From the NCBI GenBank assembly GCA_001986395.2, contig MQVO02000025.1, forward strand, positions 407,981-471,980: a stretch of 64,000 nucleotides of DNA, in the 5' to 3' direction. Below, piece by piece: positions 46,731 to 58,939 of the stretch; position 1 is the stretch's first letter, and every line of letters starts with the position of its first letter. The notes below the pieces were generated by a model. The model saw only the letters and a list, made by a program, of their open reading frames with translations, ran no database searches and had not been told where the DNA came from. A program made the translations under genes and the position numbers. This DNA comes from Irpex lacteus (Eukaryota > Basidiomycota > Agaricomycetes > Polyporales > Irpicaceae).

Positions 46731-48984
46731 ATGTTGAACTTTACCCTCGCAACTACGCTGATTGCGGTATTTCTTGTTTCCCGTCTAATCAAGTTCTGCT
46801 CGGGTGTCAACGTGGGTACCTATTTTACGTCTTTTCAGTGGGATTCAATTGGCAACTGAAACAAATTACGGAACATAGAAAGTCTTGCGTTTACCTGGGC
46901 TGAGAAGCATTTTCCATCCCCTAAGTGTCCTTGGCGGGGCGATCCCGCATGGGTATTTCAATCCTGGCGCAACATGGCAATGGCATTGGAGGAACCAAAG
47001 TGGGCTGTTTCTCATCGTCCTTCGTACACCCTTCCACTCACCTCATTGTTATCTCAGTATACCAGCGTTTAGGGTCAAGAACGATTTCTATGGTAGCATT
47101 ACTATCCGGTGAACCAGCGATATACACCACCTCGCCTGAAGTCGCTCGCCAAATCGTCTCTACACGTGGCACGACAGAGAAGGCTCCGGAGAGTACTATA
47201 TTTCTAGCGTACGTGTCTTGAAATACGCGATACCCTTTGCTCGTTTTGACATTGCACTATTCCATATGTAGTGAATGGGGTCCTAACGTATTCACAACGA
47301 ACGGCGACATCTGGAGGCGCCACCGCCGGATTATTGCACCGGCATTCAATAAAGATATGTAGGTTCCTCACCGCAGAAGTGAGGCTCAATGCTGATAGTT
47401 ATCAGCTATAAACTTGTTTGGCGCGACGCAGCTTCTCTCTTTGACGAGATGGTCGAGGCTGAGCGATGGACAAACAAGCGGTCAGTGCTGTTGACCCCCA
47501 TCAACAGGCTGACTACCAAGGTTCGGTTCTCTAGCTGCGACGGTTTGACGTTTTATACTGACTACCATCTGTCTAGTTCAGCCTCAGTATCATGACTCGA
47601 TGTGCATTCGGAAGCTCTGGACCCTGGCTTCGCGATCGACAGGAGGATATGGACTTTACTGAAGCTATGATGATCGTCTCGCGCTCTCCGCTCATCCGCT
47701 ATATCACTCCATACTGGCTCTACAAACTGCCTTTCAAACCGTAGGTTCACGCCATACCTTCATCCACCAGCTACTGACGAAAGATGTAGGCTTCAAAAGA
47801 TTGACACAGCTCATAGAATCGTGGACAATTACATGAGATCTCTCGCCCAAGCTCGGAGAGCTAGTATACTCGAAGGAACGGGAGAGTCGTCCAAGACGCA
47901 GAAGGACTTGTTTGACTACCTGGTCCAGAGTAGCATTGGAGAGGGTGCTGCAGCGATGACAGACGAGGAACTGGTATGCATGAGCGTTCCTTCAAGTTGT
48001 GAATATATCGAGCTTACTGGTACTTCATCGTAGATTAGTAACACGTTCCTGATGCTCTTTGCGGGACATGGTAAGCAATGCTCATGTTTTAATATACGTT
48101 TCCAGTCTTTCATGTACTTTGTAGAGACCACGGCGAATACACTCGCCGCTACGATTGGAATGTTGGCGCTTTACGAAGACGTACAGGAAGAGGTTTGGGA
48201 AGAAATTCAGTCGGTCGCTGCAGAGGACCATGAATTGGTATAGTTCATGGGTATAATCCATATACAACTTTGTCTAACAATGCCGACAGTCCTTTGAGAC
48301 ATACTCTAAACTCGTCAAAACACAGGGCGCCTTCCTGGAAGCAGGTCGGCTATTCCGTCAGTACCAGTCCAATTTGAGAGTTTCACTTGTATATTAACCA
48401 TAATGTAGCGGCCGTGTTTATCTTGTTGCGACGTGCGGCGGAAGACCTAATTTTGACTACAGACGAACCTCACATCCACGGTGGTCGACTAGCGATAACC
48501 AAAGGGACATCGCTCGTCGTCGACATGGTTGGCATGCGTACGTGATTTCCTATTTTCTAGTATGGATCTGACCTCACTAACTTCCTTCTATATTGGTACA
48601 CCACTATGCTCCAGACTACGACGAAACTTACTTCCCGGACCCAGAAGAGTTTCGACCGTCGAGGTGGGACAACGCTCTTGAGAGTCAGATGAGCATCTTC
48701 TCCTTCGGGTCACGCGCATGTCAGTACCAGTGATGTCAACCTACCTGATGATTGTACTCCTTACTTATGCTTCATGTTTTGCAGGCATCGGCCGCCGATT
48801 CGCTTTGACGGAGGTAGTCTGCTTTCTGGCACGGCTGCTTCGCACGTGGCGAGTTGAGCCTATTTTGAGGGAAGGCGAGAGCCCAGATGAGTGGCGTCGG
48901 AGGGTTATGGTGCCTCATGTGTTCATGACAATGGGAGTAGACAATATACCTGTTCGTCTCATGGCGCGAGAGAAGGGAGTGTGA
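46731..48984 (+). CDS. Cytochrome P450, paralogue of the 40.5-kb gene
   Basis: Thirteen exons: 46731-46811, 46879-46999, 47058-47208, 47272-47358, 47406-47520, 47577-47740, 47790-47973, 48034-48070, 48125-48237, 48290-48356, 48409-48537, 48615-48719, 48785-48984. Sum 1554 nt, 517 aa. N-terminal anchor MLNFTLATTLIAVFLVSRLI; helix C TNGDIWRRHRRIIAP; I-helix LMLFAGHETTANT, with the normal acid-alcohol pair; ExxR in FLEAGRLF; FPDPEEFRPSRW; heme loop FSFGSRACIGRRF. All phases agree. The two paralogues face away from each other around the DUF6533 gene, which suggests inverted duplication. Substrate unknown. Confidence 0.95.
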
Positions 48985-49476
48985 GCAAGTAACCACTGGT
49001 GTAGTAGTCCGAGAATATCTGTACGGCTGCCAGTCAAGTGTAAACTTGTAGACATATCAGTGTTTGTCAATACATTTAACAGCCATTTCTTACACATTTC
49101 GTCTGCAATGACATACTCATTTAGCCTGGACTCAACGCTTTGCCGGTTAGCCAAGCGCCCAATAAGTGTAAGCAATAACCGGCGACTGCGACACTTGTTG
49201 GTTACGGACCACGACCACGACCACCACTTGACGTGTACGACTTCATTGTGACTCTCGCTCGCTGCAAATACATGTCTTAAACCCCAGATACGCGACCGCA
49301 GCGTGTTTTCCAACTTCTGGTCTGGACGATCATCATTTCCGCCTACCCCTTTCAACGTGTTCGCCTCACGACTTTCATATCCGATTCTCCTGTGCAGCTG
49401 AGCCTCAGACAACCATACGACATACGACAATCTGCTGGGATATTGCAACTGCAGCCAGCTCTCAGTGACGACTACC
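48985..49476 (+). other. Promoter region of the double-Myb gene
   Basis: P450 3' end followed by about 490 nt with no gene; presumably the Myb gene promoter and 5' UTR. Confidence 0.45.
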
Positions 49477-52471
49477 ATGTCTACATCTCTTCCACCTTCG
49501 GCCTCTACTTTCTCGTTCACTGCGCCGTTTCCCCCGACCGCTTCTTCAAGCTCAAGCCCAACTCCTGCAAGCCTCAAGCAGCAACGACGCGTTTCGCTGG
49601 CACTTCCATCTTCGCCACGTCAGTTCCCTGCTTGGAGCTTTCGCGATGACACCAGTGTAGGCGTCGGTGTGTCCTCCCCTCCGGCACTCGTCCCGGAAAA
49701 GAAAGGCAAGATACGGCGCATTGCCAGCGACAATGATGATGTGGAAGAGGCAATGTTGAGTGCTAGCTTGGCGGGACCGTCCTTTCTCCCAACACAAGGA
49801 TCCTCGAGTTCTGCGCCGGGAGAGTCGTCGAAGAAACCACGAAAGAAATGGACAGCCGAGGAGACTCAGATGCTAGTGGATGGGTGCAATAAGGTGCGTT
49901 GTCATCATTATTGGACTTTTGACTTTGTCTCACCATTTCTCCAGTGGGGCGTGGGCAATTGGAAGACTATTTTGAATGACCCAGACCTCAAATTCGACAA
50001 TCGTTCACCAGTCGACCTCAAAGACAGGTGGGAAATGGCCATGGTACTTGCATTGGCGTAACACTGACCTTTCTCTCTTATTCCATAACAAAGGTTCAGA
50101 ACATACTTCCCTGATGCCTACAAACATCACTACCCGAATGCCCGCACACATTTATCCACTAAGACGCGATCCACTCATCCGGACGGTTCACCGCTGTTCT
50201 GTGCATCACGCTCGAAGAAGCGAAGGCCGTTTACTCCAGAAGAGGACGCCGCTCTCAAAGCGGGGTATGACAAACATGGAACAGTATGGGCGACGATCGT
50301 CAAGGACCCGATATTCCAGCAGCAGAACCGTCGATCGACGGATTTGAGGGATAGGTTCAGAAATGCGTGGCCAGATCTATACGCAAAAGCAGGGTACAAG
50401 CCCAGAGCGGCTGTGGTGAAGAAGAAGAAGATGGATGATGGAGATAACGTCGAAGAGTCCTCGAGGGGCAGGGTTCAGCCTGTACGCGCCGCGACGGACG
50501 ACCAACTACCGACCACGTCTGCTATGGGTGGCCCTGTGCGACGGAAACGAAGACATACGACTCAGGCTTCGGGCTTTTCCGTGGAGGTGTGAAGAGTGTA
50601 CCGGAGAGTACTGCTACCACCGAGGACGAAGAAAGTGATTCCGAAGACGAGGGGAGGCATTCCAAGCATCAGATGCTCCCCGACACTCTAAGGCCGAGAT
50701 GAGCGTGGATGTGTCCAACCAAGACCTGAGCATGCAGGACGTGGCATCCTCCTCCTCATTATCTATGTCCGACATGACAGACTCCTCACAATCTCAGTCT
50801 CAGTCTACGATAGCCTCCTGGCCCGAGCTCGAGAGCGCCTCCAACGCTTGGTCGACTTCGCGTACGCCTAATCCCGCGTACGCAGAATCGCTCGCCGCTT
50901 CACCGACACCTTCAACCGACTATATTCTACCGCACTCGCCAGCTGGGATGGCCCCGAATAGCATGATCGGAAAATCTGCCTGGGGAACCCAGGATTGGCT
51001 ATCATCCAACCCTCGACTGGACGCCAGCGGTATGTCAGGCAACGGCAACAACTCTTTCTCTGGCATCTTCTCTCCGTCACCCATGGGCTCTCCCAGCACT
51101 TATGCGGCGGCTCAGTCGCATACACTGTCCATGGCTCATGTCTCTTTGAATCAGTTCTCCCTTCCAGGTGCTCATGCTCAGGGTATCGGAAGTTACTCGC
51201 ATTCGCACGGGGTCATGGACCGTTATGACCTGTTTCCAATATCGCAAGGGCTCGACCTGGACCTCGACTTTGTTTCAGAAGGCTTTGGTGATACGGGCGA
51301 CGCGCATTCCGCGTTCTCCGACCCATCTGCTTGGGTGGGCCCAAGTGATATGCGTCGCGGAGGGTTTACACACCATTCGAACTACGCTGGTGATCTCATT
51401 TTTGGTGCACGGACACATCAACCAAGTGGCCCCAGTCGAATGGACTACGGCCCTGGCTTTGGCTTCGGGCTTGGCTTGGAGGATGCTCATCCGTCGAGTG
51501 TGCTCCATACGCCTAATCTGCCTGGTATCGATGAGATCGAGCTGACGAACATCACTCTGAATGACCCTCATGAATCCGATCAAGAGCTTCCGGTGGCCAT
51601 GTCTGTTGAAGACCCCTCGCAGACACTTTCCTCTACCTCCCCGAGTGATATGGGCTCTACAAGCGTGACCTCTCCGGCTTTAGCTTTACAGGATTCGTTC
51701 CCGGGTCTCGCATTGGACGAGCTCGTGGGGATCCCCTCAAGTGACCCTGCAGATGAGGCTCTCGGTCAGGACGCCGTGGACGTTACTCCAGATACAAGTC
51801 ATCACGACACCCCGCCAGCCACACCAGCACATGGATACAGGATGTCCGCTCGCGCCTCTACTGGCACCTCAGCTCATCATCGATCAATATCGGTCCCACC
51901 ATCCGAGCATCGCGCGTTCATGCCTCCACGCACAGGACAAAGCCAAGCTGTCAGTCCTAGAGCGAAGCAGAAGTACTTGATGGCCACTCCTACTCGTGCC
52001 GCCTTCGGCGCCCTGCCACTACCACCCACCTCCGTTCCACTTCCTCCTGACACCCCAGCTTTGTCAGCAAGCCCATGGCCGTACGCTGCCCTCGCCGATT
52101 ACAGCACGTACCAAGTACCCTACCTCGACCTACAGTACTACCACACAAACGACGCCCAAATGTTACCGAACATGGCTAGCACGAATGACAGTCTGCCGCT
52201 TCGCGCGCAGGCGTTGGACCTCGCGCAGACCCTTGCACGGACGATGACTCCACAGGCTACGAATAGCGCAAAGCCATTCTGCATACCGCCGTCCTTGATG
52301 CAGCTTGTGTCGGACAGTGCTAGTAGCGTGGGCAACGCTCATTCGAGGATGCCATCCTCGAATCATCATCGAGGGCAGAGTGTGGCGTCCGTTTCGCCAC
52401 AGGATCTGGAGTTGAGGAAGGGAAACGATAATAAAAGGAAGAGGGCGAGTTGGGACGGTGGGCCTCGATGA
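49477..52471 (+). CDS. Double-Myb telomere-type DNA-binding protein (Tay1/Teb1-like), frame broken
   Basis: Exons 49477-49893 and 49945-50027, and a third from 50094. Two Myb domains: KKWTAEETQMLVDGCNKWGV...SPVDLKDRFRTYF, and RRPFTPEEDAALKAGYDKHG...RSTDLRDRFRNAWP. The V-D-L-K-D-R-F-R string is a telobox, as in fungal Tay1/Teb1 proteins that bind telomeric repeats or related promoter sites. A basic cluster (GPVRRKRRH) follows. Then comes an acidic stretch in another frame (TEDEESDSEDEG), and a 590-codon Ser/Pro/Gln-rich region from about 50639 (SKAEMSVDVSNQDLSMQDV to KRKRASWDG). The exon-3 frame stops at 50592; two -1 steps (near 50560-50590 and 50640-50690) would reunite all three parts. I read it as one gene of about 950 residues with frame breaks. 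Confidence 0.75.
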
Positions 52472-52977
52472 GAGGTCGAGTTTTGTTTAACGGTTTCTGG
52501 TGGGGGACTCTTTTCGCGTATTTCTCCTCACTTTACTTTGCTATCGAGCGTAATAATGAGTTCCGGTGTTCTTTCGTGTATCATTCTGGAAGGCTCTTAC
52601 ATAGTTACGATTTCGGAATACTTATACTGACGGTAGTTCTGCGTTAAACATTCGTAGAAATTGAACGTTTCACGATCGTCAGTTATTGTGGCATAAGGGA
52701 TCTGAGCATGGGCATATCTGAAAACTATTACTAATGTTTCGCCTGCATGTAGCAGGACTGTGGAAAATACCGCGAGAATGTAAAAGAGGACATGAGTGGT
52801 ACTTCATGGGTAAGCTGAAAGCTCGAAGGAGGCAACGTAGAAGTGAAGCAAGTGCATATCAAAGGGTACCACGGTCTGGTCGTGAGTGGATCAATGTGAG
52901 ATAAGTAGGAGACATCGTAGCAGGGAGACATACGTAAAATGAGAGGTAGATGAGAAGAAATAAAGATAGTGAAGCCG
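52472..52977. other. Convergent intergenic region, no gene seen
   Basis: 3' flanks of the Myb gene (+) and the P450 pseudogene (-). Confidence 0.45.
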
Positions 52978-54591
52978 CTAGGTACGTTCTACCCGAACTC
53001 TCTTGCTGACGTGGATGTGAATAGGCTTATCCGTCCTCATTTGCCAGCGTTCTAGGAATGATGGGTTGGCACGGACAAATGGAGTGTTAAATGACCCTCC
53101 TGTCTCCGTTATAGCCTTGACATCTAGCGAGCACAGCACCAGAATAGTGAATATCTTGAGGGTGTGCATCGCCAGATATCGCCCCTTGCACTGTGAGGGT
53201 AGGTGATATCAGCGTCAACTCTTATGGAATGAGTGGACAAGACCGCTTACTATGTGTTCACCGGTGCCCCACGGAAGATACGGCCCCCTTCTTCCCCTCC
53301 TTTACAAAGAACCTGTCCACCCGGAATTGGGACGGGCTGTCGTAGGTGCTGTTCTCGTAGTGGTGCATCATCGGGATGTTCGCTGTCACGAACTCGCCTT
53401 TCCGCAGAGGGTACGTCTCTCCGGTGCTGAGTGTGATGAACGTGTCCTCGCTAACCTCACGAACAGGTGCGATAACGGACGACAAGCGAAGGGCCTCCTT
53501 CACCGCAGAGGTGAGATAGGCAAATCCAGGGCCATCCAGCGCGCTGGCCGGAGCATCCAGGAGCGAATCCATGTCCTTGAACTCCGCAGCGACAGTCTTG
53601 TCGATTCTCGTCCCGGACAAGGTTCAGCGCACGTTGATCGTTGAGTAGGTAGGCGAAAAGCCAGAACGCTGTCCGTATTGTAGAGGAATGAAGACCCCAG
53701 ATGTACGTGACCATCAATGCGTCACGGTCGTCCTTGGTCAATTGAGGGTCTGCAAGAACCTTGAGAAGCTTAGTTGCGGGCTCAGGGAGGGTACCTATGC
53801 CACACTCAGGGCCAGCATTATCGATGTAGGCGGCGACTTCGACGCGCATATGCTCGCGCGCCAAGGTTGCCGACCTGGAAAGGAAGGGGAGTTTGGAGAT
53901 GATGTTGGTGAAGTTTGTATCGATGGCTTCGAAGTCAGGAAAGGTGGATAGAGGGAATTGTTCGCCAAAGACGCCTACTGACACTGCGGAGTATATCGCC
54001 TCGCCGACGAAGGTTGAGAGTGACAGCTTTGTTGGAAGGTCCGCGGAAAGCTTTGCGTTCTCCACGTAGTAGTATATAGTTCTATTGAGGGCTGGTATGA
54101 TGTGCATGAGCCCAGCCATAGAGAATAGGTCGCCAGAAAGTGGGAGCATGACATTGGGAGGTAACGGCTAGCTTTGGGGCCGATTTTCCCAAGCGACGCG
54201 CTGACCTCCTCGTGTATGCTGTATGTGGACAGTGTGCGATATTTATCCCGTAGAACAGCATGAATACCGATATCATCACAAATAATCACCATACGGCGAC
54301 TACCGAGAAGACAGGTGAATACTGGACCGTACGCCGCCCTGCAAATCTTGTGTTCAATAGTATTGCATGGGAAATAGATGACAGTACTCACTTGCAACGA
54401 TGAAAATATTTGAAGGGAGTATAGAGGTAGTAAAGTGCGTCCCCTAAGATCGGAAATGTAGGGAAGACGGTAGGAGGCGACCCGTAACGATGGCTCAGTG
54501 TGACATAGTAGTACCGGACGACATAGACCGCAGGTATGACGAGAACAATGCCGAGGAGAATTGACCTGTGGCTAACTGCAGCGAATTCCAT
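52978..54591 (-). pseudogene. CYP7/CYP8-like P450 pseudogene
   Basis: Near-copy of the gene at 58.9-60.6 kb. It starts MEFAAVSHRSILLGIVLV at 54591, keeps the first intron and the intron before the heme Cys, and ends SKRVRVERT at 52978. Compared base by base with its sister it has three single-base indels. One deletion lies in the RYLP segment near 54150. One inserted T lies near 53612 (CGATTCTCG against CGATCTCG). One inserted base in the G run before the heme loop lies near 53282 (GGCCCCC against GGCCCC). Each changes frame, so the heme-binding segment cannot be made in frame with the start. Otherwise sequence identity is high, indicating recent decay or base-calling error. Confidence 0.8.
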
Positions 54592-57500
54592 CTTGTGGAT
54601 AGAGCGTCGATGCGGTAAGGGCGAATGTGGCCGCAAGGATTGTGGGGGACTAATCGCTGACGAGCAGAGGTAGATATAGGCATGAGAGGAGTGCTTCTGT
54701 GCGATGGTGGTCTGTGCGTATGTTTTCATTGACTGATTGGGATACCCCGCGAGGAGTCTGTCACTCACGCCGTTTCAAATTCGTCCTGTAGAGCATAACA
54801 GAGAGCTTACGCACTGCATGAGCCTGAAGACTCCGTCAGCTATTTTCGTGTCCCCAGCGGATTCAGTTCGACAGACATGTCACTGTTACTATGCATAATC
54901 GAGTTAGAAATCAATTGTTCAAGGTACGAACGCTTTACAATGGAAATATCGCACCTTCGAGCAAGATATTGTCACCCCCTGTATATATATATATTGAGGC
55001 AGATTAACACTTCATATTCCTCTAAATGCCAATGAGAGCCCCTAGACCTGCTACAGTCCCTATAATCAAATTGAAGTTGCCGACAGTTAAGACTGGAGAA
55101 GGAATAAATTTCGCCGAAGCGATCCCTCATACGACAATATTGGATAGGCACTAGAATATAATGATCAGCGCCCAAGCCTGAGATACGAGTTAAATTGGCG
55201 GGGTTTGTACATAGGGCTTCCCGTGGTGTGATCTGACCTTGACTTGCTGTTGTCGCTGAGAAGCAGCTGCTTTGCGTCGTAATAACTTGAGAATGTTAGC
55301 TAAAATGAGGAACATACTAGTACAGTAGCTTAGCGTCCCAAGCTTCTCAGTCTACAATTGTCATAACTCGCCATTAGGAACAGCAACACTTGTCGTGTAA
55401 TATAAGACATAACTCGCCTGCTGAAGTCATGCCAGCGCACGGAGGTACACAGGTGCTCGGAAACGCACAGCAATTCCTGGATTTGGGAGTCTAAGACTGC
55501 ATCATCAGTGCCTGTTATACTACACATCAAAAGCGTAATCGATGTGTTACCTACGCACAACCTTATACCCTTATCCAACTCGATCACGGTGTACGGTGCT
55601 GTACCCCATTTAGTTTACACCTCGAGGCCTCGACTCGCATCGTGGACAGGTACAAGAGGATAAGTATTCATCATCTGTTAGGTGAGTGTCAACATGGTTG
55701 ACGTCAATGCAGCGTTCAAGTTCGACGTTCATAGCCCACGTACAGTTGTGCCACTGCCAACAACTGCATAACAGTCTCTTTATTTCCCCTAGGTCTAACA
55801 CGCCACCGGAAGAGAGTACGAGCTCACCGGCCTTTGGTGTGGGTATGAAGTGTCTTCTGGACCTTGATTATACACAGTTACTTGATATGAGTAAAGAAGC
55901 AAATACCGTACCAGAGTACCTTTCGACGAATAAGGGGGCATGCACGCTGACTGTTGATACTTACTGTCAGCTAAAACAGGCTTATCGCTCTCTTCCATTT
56001 ACTGCAATCGCGCTAGAGTCTAGAGTCTGTTTGTACTGTCAGCGTACCACAGGGGATTGTCTTGAAAACGTAAGATCTAAACCTAAATGAGCGCATATCG
56101 AGCAGAAGAATATCAAAGGCACGCTTACACTACGGAGAAAAATCTTGTATCTTCCAAGTTGTGAATGTCACCGTAGAACGAATGGTAGGTTTGCTATTCA
56201 GATTGACGCGAGATAAGTGCATGATTGCTAAGAGCCAATGGAGAACGACAAACCCGTTGAGAATCCTTCAATCTGTCAACACTTCAGATCGGAGCAAGAC
56301 TGGTCTGACAATGTCACCAAGTTTGTGCCCCGCAGGTGAGCGCGAGACTTTCCACGATGGTAATGGTCAAGCCCGGAATACAGGCTGTACAAGCACGCCC
56401 TTCACACAGAGTGTCATTGCGACGTCCTCTAGAACAAGGGCGCTCTTGCGCTCTTTACCCCGCCGATCACCAAAGTGCCTGGAAACTCTACAGAGGAGGT
56501 GTAAGCAAACGGGCACTGTCAAGGCGAGGCGCCTTCCGATACTTTTGTCATTGGTGACGTTGTAGTCAGTATAAAGCGACGGTGTGTTAGGGGCTGGTAC
56601 TCACACAGTCGAGACCCAGATGGAAACGGATTGACGACTGTTCCAAGTATGACGGTTGTTCCGACATGCTCGGTAGTGCGCCGCCACATATACGAGTAGT
56701 AATAACATGAATACGGGGGCTAAAGCTACATCAATTTGTGAAGTAAAAGACATGAAAGACTTGTTGAACTCACTAGATAAACGCAAGGCCCCCAGAAGAC
56801 TCCAAGCATGGGCACATACCGCGGATGAGTATCGTAGCATTGCATAGTTCTTGCGAGTCAGAAAGAGCTATTTGATATCTCGCAAGGCGAAAGTCTTGAT
56901 ATCCAAGTATAGCTGACTGCGGATGTACCAATATCATTCAAAGAATATGATAAGTAAAAGCAGCATGTACCATAGTACCTGGTACTTAGTGTAAGCTTGA
57001 GCCGCATGGCAAACGGTTTGAAGCACCCAAATCGTACAGGCGTGCTGGAAGAAAACGTGCGTTTAGCATTTTGTAAAGTATAGCACGTCTAGAGCAGAGT
57101 GCACCTGGCCATGGACCAGCCTCCCACATACTCAGTGGAAACCATTGTGCTCGCAAGCTCACTAGTGTCTGATAGGCTCGTGAACCAGCCTCTAAAACCT
57201 CGTACCTCGGAATAGTGTCTGACGCGTTTCGTGAGGCAGGAAAGCGTCTATCAGCGGAGTCTGTTTCTGAGATACAGAACGACGCTAGAGTTTGGAGCTC
57301 AGATTGATCGCCGGTGAGAGCCTCGTGGCTTGCTTATCATGCGACGCATACGAGGACTCGGAGGGTCTTTTCATGATGTTGCCATTCGCTGTTGTCCTTC
57401 CACAAGCTGAGGAAGTGATTTGAGAGCCTGTGATTTCCCCCGGCGGTCGCGAACTTCTTCGTGAAGAAGCTCATTGGTGAAGCTCCTGAGTGTTGTGCCA

Positions 57501-58939
57501 GGGAGTATCGTGTCATTATCAACCAGCACTTGAATCCTTTCCCTTTAGCTTCCATTACAGTGCCAGTGCCCCTCGGAAACTATCATTCATCCAAAATTAT
57601 ACATGTTTGACAGATCGCCCTTACTCAGAGAATAATGCGTCATAAGTATAATGAACATACAAGCCGAGCACGGCTCATGGTGAGCCTCATGACCATCGTA
57701 TTGTGCAGCGTGTTCACAAACGGATTATTGAATTCAAACAGGTACAGTCATTCCGAGGCTCGAGGTGCCGGTGATCGATGACCACCATTCTCAGCTCATG
57801 ACGAACATCTCTCCTCCACCGCATGGGAATGCTGAAATCTCCCTGTACTGCGAAGTACTTATATCGTCAAGCCCACAGACTCAGTATTAGGATCACTCAT
57901 CACAGGGGACAACACAGAACTTGCTGTGATTATTTCCCATCCTTCTCAACCATCAGCAATGCCCAACGTCTTACGTCCCCTCGTCGAGTCTCCGTTCGAA
58001 AGCCTAGTGGCCATTGGCTGGATCTTCCTCGCTACTGCCACAGTTTATTCAAAGGTCTGTCTGTCTTGCTAGCTCACACTCCGTGGGATGTTTATTGATG
58101 GATTTCCTGCAGCTGCGCTCTCGCTGCACATCTTGTTAGCCTCATTTCGTCTCGTACAGTTTCGGGGTTTCAGTCCTCGCACCATCATATACCAAATACC
58201 CAAATAACTCTTTTTAATTAAACTCAAGGAGAAAGTACGTGTCCAGGTTTCAAAACGTGTAAACATGGAAAGACTAATAAGGCTACAGTACAGTGATGTC
58301 AGCACATTGCAGATCATCGATGGCCCATTCTACGGTATTCTTTAGGCCCACAGGATTCCCGCTTCGTTAAGAGTGGGAAATCCAAGCAATATCAACCGGC
58401 CAGGCACAAATGGTGGATAATAGTGGATTCTGTATCACCTCGTTCTGAACGATACAGTGCCAGTACTGCTGCTTGGCCATGATGTTTATCAAGAATACCT
58501 TCTACCTCTTTCTCCTCAGTCGACTTCACCGTGAACGTAATAATGACTTTCAAGTCCAACTTTCTTCCTGTACCATCTTAGCAGGCTCTCGTTGTGGCAC
58601 GAAATGCAACGTGTCTGAGATAGGTGTTCAAACCCGTGAGCTTACTACAATTGATGATCATTGCGATTGGATGGTCCGACTACTTGCGTGCAATTCTTGG
58701 CTTACAAGATCAGGTCACGGAGGTGATAACAAAAACGCAATCGAGAACAGGTCTGCTACCGTCGAAAACAGGAATGCAAAGGAGGGAGAGTTGGGTGGAT
58801 AATAAGCATTCTAGCCGAAATGCAAAGTAAGGATCGACATGGCTGGAAACTTTCGTATCAGAGAGTATATGCGTAGAGAAAAGGGAAGAGAATAGATAAA
58901 GCCAGTCTAATTGGTAACGGTCCCATGGGCCGTGGTGCA
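54592..58939. other. 4.3-kb region with relics, no intact gene
   Basis: No complete gene found. A minus-strand stretch at about 56340-56480 resembles the membrane-protein exon at 63.7-63.9 kb (shared GTCGCAATGACACT-like block and GACCATTACCATCGTGGAAAG against GACTACCATTATAGAG). A hydrophobic minus-strand exon, APVFMLLLLVYVAAHYRAC, lies at about 56600-56720. A + strand reading MPNVLRPLVESPFESLVAIG at 57959 looks like a membrane anchor but soon ends. Taken as decayed sequence. Confidence 0.45.

Noticed and set aside
50527..50565. About 38-nt intron (GTGGCC...CTCAG) in the double-Myb gene
   Set aside because: It would repair one of the two frame steps but removes the basic GPVRRKRRH cluster and is unusually short; it leaves the second step unexplained.
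57959..58140. Membrane-anchor-like start (MPNVLRPLVESPFESLVAIG) as a new P450
   Set aside because: The reading ends after one short possible second exon; no P450 motif follows before the minus-strand P450.
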